Shown: in pieces, positions 57,786 through 64,000 of the stretch
Layout of the letters: each line of letters opens with the position of its first letter
How positions within the stretch are numbered: the stretch's first letter is position 1
Source: Saprospiraceae bacterium
GTDB lineage: Bacteria; Bacteroidota; Bacteroidia; Chitinophagales; Saprospiraceae
Direction: 5' to 3'
Length of the DNA: 64,000 bases
Assembly: GCA_013214355.1 (NCBI GenBank)
Contig: JABSSL010000022.1
Coordinates: forward strand, 56,388-120,387
Translations under genes and position numbers: made by a program
The notes under the pieces: model-generated
Told to the model about the DNA's origin: nothing
The model's database searches: none
The model's input: only the letters and a program-made list of their open reading frames with translations

Positions 57786-58451
57786 TCAGAGCCCTTTTCG
57801 CAATCCCATGATCACTGAGAAGGCATGATCGAGATTCTCATCGCTTACGATCAAGGTGAATTCATTAGAAGTTGAGATCAACTCTACCAGATTAATTCCC
57901 TGCCAGGCTAGATCCTTTAGAATATAGTAGTATACACCGTAAAGATTTCGATTTTCGATGGGTAGCATTAGCGTAATGGCCGATAGTTGACTTTCTTTGT
58001 CCAGACACTTTTCGTCCGAGAAAATCTCATCCACCTGCGGATCTAGACTGTTCGTCACAATGATCGTCGTCTCGCCTACTCCCTGAGAAAAACTATAAAA
58101 GGCATTCGGATAATCTCGACTGATAATCTCTAATAACCGGACCTGTTTTTGTGCTAAAGTGTCAGAATTATTGAAGGTATAGTCCGATAATTTCGAACGT
58201 ACGCTGATGTCGCTAAGCTGTTGGAAAAACAATCGAATATTCTTCTCAATGAACATGAGCTCTCCTGTCTGTAGACGATTGATAGCCATCACGATGGCGC
58301 CAGACTTTACGCGCTTTCCTAACTTCTGTTCCACCTCAGGCTGCAATCGCCTAGCCAGGGCTGAAACATTGATCAAGCCTTCGTTGATGGCTTCCGTGAT
58401 GAAAGGGGATTGTCGAACCAAATCCTCTACAACTTTAGCAATTTTGATCAC
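57786..58451 (-). CDS. Putative ACT-domain regulatory protein divergent from aspartokinase
   Basis: 221 residues. The N-terminal part (about 1-65, with INEGLINVSALARRLQPEVE) looks helical; the rest appears to hold two ACT-like beta-alpha-beta units, the second clear in LYGVYYYILKDLAWQGINLV and FTLIVSDENLDHAFSVIMGL. This resembles the regulatory ACT region of aspartokinases, with no kinase domain. Divergent from lysC with a 137-base shared region, so a role in amino-acid-dependent control of lysC is plausible but unproven. Confidence 0.65.
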   Translation of the reverse strand: MIKIAKVVEDLVRQSPFITEAINEGLINVSALARRLQPEVEQKLGKRVKSGAIVMAINRLQTGELMFIEKNIRLFFQQLSDISVRSKLSDYTFNNSDTLAQKQVRLLEIISRDYPNAFYSFSQGVGETTIIVTNSLDPQVDEIFSDEKCLDKESQLSAITLMLPIENRNLYGVYYYILKDLAWQGINLVELISTSNEFTLIVSDENLDHAFSVIMGLRKGL

Positions 58452-58524
58452 TTGTTAAGAATTTAACATTTTGTGAAAAATTGTGTAATTTTAGTAAAAA
58501 ATTTCGACTTTTGAAATGTGCTCC

Positions 58525-58532
58525 TACCTTTG
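58525..58532 (+). promoter_or_regulatory. Candidate -7 box for aspartokinase gene
   Basis: TACCTTTG fits TAnnTTTG, 56 bases before the ATG. The -33 position carries TTTC rather than TTTG. Confidence 0.55.
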
Positions 58533-58588
58533 TCCCGAGGATGTGGGAAATGACATTCGATTAGTATCAAAGATTTAAAGAAAGAAAA

Positions 58589-59923
58589 ATGCAAGTTTTA
58601 AAATTTGGCGGTACATCAGTGGGCAGTCCACAGCGCATGAGAGAGGTGGCCGCATTAATAGATAACGGGGAACAAAAAGTGGTGGTGCTGTCGGCCGTGT
58701 CTGGTACCACTAATAAGCTGGTAGCCTTGGCTGGTAGCTTACTACGTGGAGATCGAGAAGAGGCACAAGAGCGTTTTGATGCGCTACAGGCGGAGTATAT
58801 CGGCTTTATTGAGGAATTATTGGAAGAGGAGGATAGCCGCAAGCAAGGGTTGACCGTCTTGAATGGTGTTTTAGCTACCCTAAAGGACTTTTTTACCCAG
58901 GAATTTACCTCTCGGGAAGAGAAGGTGGTGTTGGCCCAAGGTGAGCTTCTTTCTACACAACTTTTTCACTTATACCTACGCAGTCAGAATATCAGCAGCG
59001 AATTACTGCCGGCATTGGACTTCATGCGTATTGATCAATACAATGAACCAGAACTAGAGCTAATCCAGTCCTTATTACATGAAACATTGGAGCATACCGC
59101 TCCGGCAGATTACTTCATTACACAGGGGTATATCTGTCTAAACGCTGATAGTGAGATCGACAACCTTCAACGGGGTGGTAGTGATTACACTGCCACCCTG
59201 CTGGGTGCAGCTTTACAGGCTGAGGAGGTGCAGATTTGGACGGACATTGACGGTATCCATAACAATGATCCCAGAGTAGTAGATAACACCTTTCCGCTGC
59301 GGAATGCATCCTATCGAGAGGCTGCTGAACTTGCTTATTTTGGCGCAAAGATTCTCCATCCTACCTGTGTGATCCCTGCCGAGCAGACTGGGGTCCCCAT
59401 TCGGCTGAAAAACACTATGGCTCCGGACGCTCCTGGTACTTTGATCTCTCAACAGTCTTCTCAGAGAGCCATTGCTGCCATTGCTGCCAAAGACAATATT
59501 GCCGCCATTAAGATTCGTTCTGGGCGCATGTTCAATGCCTACGGTTTTTTACGAAGGGTCTTTGAAGTCTTCGAGCAATTCAGAACGCCGATCGATATGA
59601 TTACAACTTCCGAGGTGGCAGTATCGCTGACGATAGATAATTTGACCTATTTAGAAGCTATCATCGGTGCGCTGGAGCCCTTTGGGGAGGTAGAGTATCA
59701 GTTGGATCAAACTATCGTCTGTATCGTTGGTGACCAGCTACATGAACAAACTGGCTATACGAAAAAGATTTTTGCGGCGGTAGAGGACGTCCCCTTGCGT
59801 ATGGTTTCCTACGGAGGAAGTAACAACAATATTTCTCTATTGGTACATCGGTCGGATAAGGAGCGAGTGCTGCAGCAATTGCAGGCGCACCTCTTTAGCG
59901 CGGTACCTGCGGATACGATATAA
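58589..59923 (+). CDS. lysC: Aspartate kinase
   Basis: 444 residues. N-terminal KFGGTSVG (residues 5-12), RGGSDYTATLLGAAL and the VQIWTDIDGIHNNDPRVV metal/substrate segment are typical aspartokinase motifs; two C-terminal ACT domains (about 310-440, with MITTSEVAVSLTIDN and MVSYGGSNNNISLLV) provide feedback control by lysine or threonine. Monofunctional: no homoserine dehydrogenase domain. First step of the Lys/Thr/Met pathway. A strong terminator follows. Confidence 0.96.
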   Translation: MQVLKFGGTSVGSPQRMREVAALIDNGEQKVVVLSAVSGTTNKLVALAGSLLRGDREEAQERFDALQAEYIGFIEELLEEEDSRKQGLTVLNGVLATLKDFFTQEFTSREEKVVLAQGELLSTQLFHLYLRSQNISSELLPALDFMRIDQYNEPELELIQSLLHETLEHTAPADYFITQGYICLNADSEIDNLQRGGSDYTATLLGAALQAEEVQIWTDIDGIHNNDPRVVDNTFPLRNASYREAAELAYFGAKILHPTCVIPAEQTGVPIRLKNTMAPDAPGTLISQQSSQRAIAAIAAKDNIAAIKIRSGRMFNAYGFLRRVFEVFEQFRTPIDMITTSEVAVSLTIDNLTYLEAIIGALEPFGEVEYQLDQTIVCIVGDQLHEQTGYTKKIFAAVEDVPLRMVSYGGSNNNISLLVHRSDKERVLQQLQAHLFSAVPADTI

Positions 59924-59950
59924 AGATTTAAATTTCTACGTGGTGTATTC

Positions 59951-59989
59951 GAACGGGGCTTTCTTTCAAGAGGGCCCCGTTCCTTTTTT
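59951..59989 (+). terminator. Rho-independent terminator after lysC
   Basis: Perfect 9-bp stem GAACGGGGC (59951-59959) with GCCCCGTTC (59974-59982), followed by a T-run. Confidence 0.9.
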
Positions 59990-60108
59990 GGCTTGGTCGT
60001 TATCACTGCTAACAGCATTTTTTGCTAATCAAAAATTCCAAACTCTTTGTCGAGAATTCTAGCGATAGCCCAGATAATGTAATACTTTAGAAGAAACGCC
60101 TCTTTATT

Positions 60109-60810
60109 ATGCTCAAATTCTCTCGACAAGTTTGGCAATCCCTGTTTGAGGAAATAGAAAAGATAATTGCTTTCAGAAGACCCAATTTGAGATTCTTAAA
60201 AGAATGGACTCTCCTGATCGGTACCGTTTTGCTGATGGTTTGCTGTCAAAGAGGGGAAATCTCTTATCATGAGGCGATGGAAAGATGCATGGAGCAGGTC
60301 GAGGTTTCTGAATTCGTCTTGGAAAGTGGAGAGAAAGGAAAGTCCTACCGGAACTTTGACATCAACTGTTTAATGGGAGCACAAATTCCGGCTTTCAGTA
60401 CCCGTACCTTAGAAGGGAAGGAGGTGACAACAGAGGACTTGAGGGGGAAGATTAATGTTTTCAACTTCTGGTTTGCGGCCTGCAAACCTTGTGTGGCTGA
60501 AATTCCAGCTTTAAACTTGCTTACTGAAAAGTATAAAGACAAGGAGATAGATTTTTTCGCACTATCTATAGATGATGAGCGTAGGTTGAGAACATATCTT
60601 GAACAACACGATTATCATTTTACCCATCTCCTAAATGGGAAAGAAATCATCAGAGAAACCTTCCAGCATAAATCAGGTTTTCCTACTACCATTGTCACAG
60701 ATACAGATCTACGAATTATTGAGATTATTGTTGGCCGTAAGTACGATGCAACAACAGTAGCAGAAGCTGTCAATGAGTTGGATACCTTTCTAGAAACACT
60801 AGGCGACTAA
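60109..60810 (+). CDS. TlpA-like thioredoxin-fold lipoprotein
   Basis: 233 residues. A hydrophobic segment (about 35-44) ends in a lipobox-like LLMVCCQRG, so probably a lipoprotein; the first 30 residues before it are basic and longer than usual, and a later start is possible. The C-terminal thioredoxin domain has NFWFAACKPCVAEIP (Cys125, Cys128; a CKPC active site instead of WCGPC) and the cis-Pro loop SGFPTTIVTD. Likely a periplasm-facing thiol oxidoreductase. Monocistronic by spacing. Confidence 0.82.
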   Translation: MLKFSRQVWQSLFEEIEKIIAFRRPNLRFLKEWTLLIGTVLLMVCCQRGEISYHEAMERCMEQVEVSEFVLESGEKGKSYRNFDINCLMGAQIPAFSTRTLEGKEVTTEDLRGKINVFNFWFAACKPCVAEIPALNLLTEKYKDKEIDFFALSIDDERRLRTYLEQHDYHFTHLLNGKEIIRETFQHKSGFPTTIVTDTDLRIIEIIVGRKYDATTVAEAVNELDTFLETLGD

Positions 60811-60954
60811 TATCCTGAGCTGTATACCCTTTAATGGTAAGCCTGTCGCTCTAATGGGTGGGGCTAGAATGCTATCCGATTAGATAATTGCTAAATTAGA
60901 CCCAGTTTAGCCAATCCAGCAGCGGTGTGAGGCCGTAAAATTGATCATCTAGTT

Positions 60955-62175
60955 ATGAGTAAAAATTATCTGAAGACACCCTTTCAGCTCCCTTGTGGTG
61001 TCACCATCAAGAATCGTTTAGTGAAGTCAGCCATGACCGAGCGGCTCAGCAATAAAAATTTAGAACCTACCGAAAAACACCATCATTTATACAAAAGTTG
61101 GGCACAAACTGGCGCCGGATTATTGATTACAGGTAATGTAATGGTAGATCCGATACACCGGGAATCGGCGGGCAATGTCTACGTGGGGGAAGAGAGCATG
61201 TTACCGAAATTGAAAACATGGGCCGAGATGGCCACGCAGAACGATACGCAGGCCTGGGTTCAGATATCTCACGCAGGGCGGCAGACCAGTAGGTTTTTGA
61301 CTGCTCGTCCTATGGCTCCATCAGCCGTACAATTGCATAAAATGGGGCTATTCGGAAAGCCGAGGGCCATGACGGAGGTCGATATACAGGAGCTCATTAA
61401 AAGGTATGTTAAATCTGCCCAGCTTTGCCAAGCGGCTGGTTTTACGGGTATTCAATTTCATTCCGCGCATGGATATCTTTTGAGTCAGTTTTTGTCTCCT
61501 ATCACTAACTTACGAACGGACCAATGGGGAGGAACTATTGAGAATCGGAGCCGCTTACTGCTCAGGCTTGTGGAGGAGACTCGCAAAGTAGTAGGAGCAA
61601 GCTTTCCTATTTCCGTTAAGCTAAATTCTTCGGACTTTCAAAATGGTGGTTTTACAGAAGAAGAATCTTTGCAAGTAATTCAGTTGCTGGAAGACAAAAT
61701 TGATCTCTTAGAAATCTCTGGAGGTACCTATGAAAAGCTAGCCTTTTTTGAAGGAATTGAAGGAGTAAAAGCAAGTACCAGAAAAAGAGAAGCCTACTTC
61801 ATAGAGTTCGCTACGAAACTGCGAGCGGTTAGCAAAATTCCTTTGCTTATTACGGGCGGTTTTCGTTCGTTTGAGTTTTGTAATCAAGTGCTGGAGAAGA
61901 ACGAACTAGATTTCGTAGGGATGGCTCGACCTTTCATCACCAACTTGAAGGATATCGCTGATTTTCTAGAAGGCAAAGTTGATAAGCTTGAAGATTTGCT
62001 GGTAAGAACGGGTATAAAGTCAGTCGACGATTCCGCCGAGGGAGGCTATTATGCGCGGCAATTGATTCGGATAGCTGAGGGCAAACCCTTAGACCCGAAC
62101 ATAAGCCCGGTAAAAAGTTCTCTCTTCTTTTTATACCATGAACTTAAAAAGTCCATCCAGCATCGAATGGGGTAG
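60955..62175 (+). CDS. NADH:flavin oxidoreductase, Old Yellow Enzyme family
   Basis: 406 residues: an FMN-binding TIM barrel without the extra Fe-S/NADPH domain of the long members. Motifs: KNRLVKSAMTERLS near the start, QISHAGRQ, the substrate-binding His169/His172 in HSAHGYLLSQFLSP and RTDQWGGTIENRSRL, then VGMARPFI near the phosphate site. Such enzymes reduce activated C=C bonds of enones, nitro compounds or related substrates using NAD(P)H. Substrate not evident from neighbours. Confidence 0.93.
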   Translation: MSKNYLKTPFQLPCGVTIKNRLVKSAMTERLSNKNLEPTEKHHHLYKSWAQTGAGLLITGNVMVDPIHRESAGNVYVGEESMLPKLKTWAEMATQNDTQAWVQISHAGRQTSRFLTARPMAPSAVQLHKMGLFGKPRAMTEVDIQELIKRYVKSAQLCQAAGFTGIQFHSAHGYLLSQFLSPITNLRTDQWGGTIENRSRLLLRLVEETRKVVGASFPISVKLNSSDFQNGGFTEEESLQVIQLLEDKIDLLEISGGTYEKLAFFEGIEGVKASTRKREAYFIEFATKLRAVSKIPLLITGGFRSFEFCNQVLEKNELDFVGMARPFITNLKDIADFLEGKVDKLEDLLVRTGIKSVDDSAEGGYYARQLIRIAEGKPLDPNISPVKSSLFFLYHELKKSIQHRMG

Positions 62176-62252
62176 AAGAGTTGCTTCACTTGCCTGATTC
62201 CTCTGGCAAGGGATATTTCTACAATTAAAACGCCTTTACAAAGCAGAAGCTA

Positions 62253-63149
62253 TTAGTAGAATTCTTCCTTGTTCCGGTACCAACCGTACAAAAGAAAAAC
62301 GCCTACCCCAAGAAAGTTTAGGCTGCCGTGAACGGCATACATCCAAGGAATATTTAAAAAGTCTAGCGGATAGTACTGCCGCCAGCCGTAGGCTATGGCT
62401 AGCATCATCCCAGCTAGGAGGCAAGTGCCACCCAAAAACCAGGACAAGCGAGTGATACTGTCGCCTCCTTTCATAGCCAAGGATAGATGTTCTAGGGCTA
62501 CCCAGATACCCCCCAGGGCCATGACAGTAGCTGCAAAGGTTTCTATCCATCGAGGTCCATTAAGATCTGTCAGCGTAATACCAAGAGCTACCAAAGGGAC
62601 GCCTGCAATAAGTAAGAAATCCAAGATTTTGTACTTCGAACTTGCTCCCCTTTGCATCAGGCGGTCCGCGATACTAAGCAATAGAAAACCGGCATAGTGA
62701 AAATGAACAGCAGTGAGCAAAACGATGGTAGCCTGGAAACCCATGGGCTGCCATCCCAAGCGATCGGCGACTGCCCAAGCCGCACCCACAGGAAGAAAAA
62801 GAAAAGCTGCCCGCCCGCTCCAGGAAGCAGTAGCCCTGAACAGCTGCTGTGTAAAGAAAAGAAATCGGTATCCTAACCAAAGCGTGACTAGTAGCCAAGG
62901 TAAGGCCAGAGAACCAGCCAACCCGCCTTGAGGCAATAGGAAAGCAAATCCCAACAGCCAAGTCCCTACTATCAGCCCTGGATGCCTAAACGAGAACTGT
63001 TCATATAGCCAAGTCGGAATAAGTATGGTGGGGGCAAACAGCAGAATGACTTTCACCCAATTCAATTCCTTGGGTGAATCCGGCAATAGCAGAAAGGTGA
63101 AAACGATAGCTCCTAGGCTCAATAAGCTAAAGTAAGCTCTAGTCGTCAT
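62253..63149 (-). CDS. YndJ-like multipass membrane protein
   Basis: 298 residues with about nine or ten membrane helices. The central GAAWAVADRLGWQPMGF and LTAVHFHYAGFLL match the YndJ family known from Bacillus, function unknown. Its start overlaps the stop of the DUF1990 gene by four bases (ATGA), so the two are translationally coupled. Confidence 0.8.
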   Translation of the reverse strand: MTTRAYFSLLSLGAIVFTFLLLPDSPKELNWVKVILLFAPTILIPTWLYEQFSFRHPGLIVGTWLLGFAFLLPQGGLAGSLALPWLLVTLWLGYRFLFFTQQLFRATASWSGRAAFLFLPVGAAWAVADRLGWQPMGFQATIVLLTAVHFHYAGFLLLSIADRLMQRGASSKYKILDFLLIAGVPLVALGITLTDLNGPRWIETFAATVMALGGIWVALEHLSLAMKGGDSITRLSWFLGGTCLLAGMMLAIAYGWRQYYPLDFLNIPWMYAVHGSLNFLGVGVFLLYGWYRNKEEFY

Positions 63150-63748
63150 GCTTCGGAAGTTTGCGCTGATTTGGGAGCAGACATGCTTCCCACTTGGCCT
63201 TGCATCTGAGCTTTCGATTGCCGAATAAATTTCCGTTGAAACAGGCGGGGTAGGGGATAAGTCAGCTTTGTCAGCCAGATCGCTGGGCGGGAAAAGGCTC
63301 TAACTTCATAATACACGCTCCCATCTGCTTCCATGCGTACCCCAAAATACTCCTCTCCCTTTTCTACATGCCCCTTCAGCGTACCGTATCCAAATCCAAA
63401 TCGATCCACCGTATCCACCGTATAGATGATCCGGCAAGCATTCCCCCACCAACATCCAAATAATCGAAATAAAACCATCACTACCTGCCCCTCTTGGATT
63501 GGAGCCTCTCCTGGATAGATTTGCGTCCATGTTCTAGGGAACATATACCATTCTCGCACGGCTACCTTGGCCTTTTCAAAACAAGCCTCTCCTTCCCCCA
63601 AATAAATCTCATTGTAATCATGGTCATAGCCAGCGGGGAATTCTCCTCTGGATTGACCTATCTCGTCATAGGTATGTTCTGCAAGGCAGAATGCATCGTA
63701 CCATTGCTGTAGAAGAGCAGGGGATGGGAAAAAGGGGCGTAGGCGCAT
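63146..63748 (-). CDS. DUF1990 family protein
   Basis: 200 residues. Contains FGYGTLKGHVEKGEEYFGV and a C-terminal VRAFSRPAIWLTKL, typical of DUF1990, a conserved beta-rich cytoplasmic family of unknown function. Translationally coupled to the YndJ-like membrane protein downstream. DUF1990 and YndJ-like genes have been seen together elsewhere, so they may form one functional unit. Confidence 0.85.
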   Translation of the reverse strand: MRLRPFFPSPALLQQWYDAFCLAEHTYDEIGQSRGEFPAGYDHDYNEIYLGEGEACFEKAKVAVREWYMFPRTWTQIYPGEAPIQEGQVVMVLFRLFGCWWGNACRIIYTVDTVDRFGFGYGTLKGHVEKGEEYFGVRMEADGSVYYEVRAFSRPAIWLTKLTYPLPRLFQRKFIRQSKAQMQGQVGSMSAPKSAQTSEA

Positions 63749-63832
63749 AGTTTTTAGCTTTTATAATACTAACAAGTCGGTCATTCAATTGTTTCAGAAA
63801 TAAATGAAATGTGAATTATTGACTTTCAGCTT

Positions 63833-63849
63833 GCCGCCGCCGCCGCCGC
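63833..63849. repeat. GCC trinucleotide run
   Basis: Five perfect GCC units plus GC, in otherwise AT-rich DNA upstream of the DUF1990 gene. It is followed at 63851 by a partial left arm (CTGTTGGTCTCC) like copy 1 of the hairpin family. Confidence 0.8.
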
Positions 63850-63880
63850 TGTTGGTCTCCCCGCCTCTATGGCTCCGGTT

Positions 63881-63904
63881 GTGTTGGTGAAAAAACACCA
63901 ACAC
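63881..63904. repeat. Dispersed GTTGGTG hairpin, copy 6
   Basis: Perfect 9-bp arms GTGTTGGTG (63881-63889) and CACCAACAC (63896-63904), loop of six A, as in copy 4. Confidence 0.88.
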
Positions 63905-63981
63905 GTGCTTGTCAGGATGTTTTGGTTTTCAGCCCTCCCCGCCGCTGTTGTGTCTTTTAGACCACCAGCTAGCTCAGCCTC

Positions 63982-63997
63982 CCCAGCCGTTGCTGGG
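63982..63997. repeat. Short hairpin at the window edge
   Basis: Perfect 6-bp arms CCCAGC (63982-63987) and GCTGGG (63992-63997), loop CGTT. Part of a hairpin-rich intergenic stretch from 63833 to the window end; 63749-63832 is AT-rich with no feature seen. Confidence 0.5.
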
Positions 63998-64000
63998 TGC

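Noticed and set aside
1..64000. tRNA, rRNA, insertion sequences, prophage or toxin-antitoxin genes
   Set aside because: Looked for cloverleaf-like T-arms, transposase or integrase motifs and small paired genes; none was found. The small membrane pair at 52696-53322 lacks toxin or antitoxin features.

Overview
The window looks like chromosomal DNA of a member of the phylum Bacteroidota, most likely a Saprospiria/Lewinella-type gliding bacterium (the phylum is well supported, the lower rank is inference). The evidence is two giant secreted proteins whose C-termini carry type IX secretion (T9SS) sorting domains, several promoters of the Bacteroidota type (TTTG or TTG, about 19-21 bases, TAnnTTTG), a SUF iron-sulfur operon in the order B-C-D-S-E-T-Rrf2, and a type III pantothenate kinase. 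I see no rRNA, tRNA, CRISPR array, transposase or prophage gene.

Bases 1-26.8 kb hold two tandem paralogous giant surface or extracellular proteins. The first (at least 5608 residues, start lies left of the window) has 19 Ig-like domains organised as an 828-bp higher-order repeat, then DUF11 domains, 13 copies of an unnamed Cys-rich 'CDDNGTPxDPxDD' module, a long conserved C-terminal region, a dockerin-like Ca-binding pair, a cohesin-like domain and a T9SS tail. The second (3070 residues, complete, with signal peptide) shares everything from DUF11 onward, with 9 copies of the Cys-rich module. Both end at clear terminators or hairpins.

Bases 26.9-34.0 kb hold an alpha/beta hydrolase-OsmC fusion, a second esterase, a SPOR-like envelope protein, and three same-strand genes: a RimK-like ATP-grasp protein with a histone-like Lys/Thr/Ala tail, a class I glutamine amidotransferase-like protein, and a second probable (circularly permuted) ATP-grasp protein. 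The trio looks like an uncharacterised amide-bond-forming or peptide-modifying pathway. Bases 34.2-40.6 kb are the SUF Fe-S assembly operon, ending in its probable Rrf2/IscR-type regulator and starting at a promoter that overlaps a 24-bp palindrome.

Bases 40.7-53.3 kb mix housekeeping and envelope genes: a ClpP, an ECF sigma factor with a soluble anti-sigma-like partner, a membrane glycosyltransferase, a TlpA-type thioredoxin, an M16 peptidase, a lipoprotein, an FKBP/TPR protein, an EreA/ChaN-like secreted protein, and a LytS/LytTR two-component pair. Bases 53.3-64 kb hold a TetR regulator divergent from a small membrane-protein operon with two identical-arm operators between them, a VOC protein, CoaX, a TMTC-like TPR membrane protein, an ACT-domain protein divergent from aspartokinase, another TlpA-like protein, an Old Yellow Enzyme homologue, and an overlapping DUF1990/YndJ pair.

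Scattered through the intergenic regions is a family of near-identical short hairpins (arms TGTTGGTG/CACCAACA), at least six copies, mostly at the 3' ends of genes.
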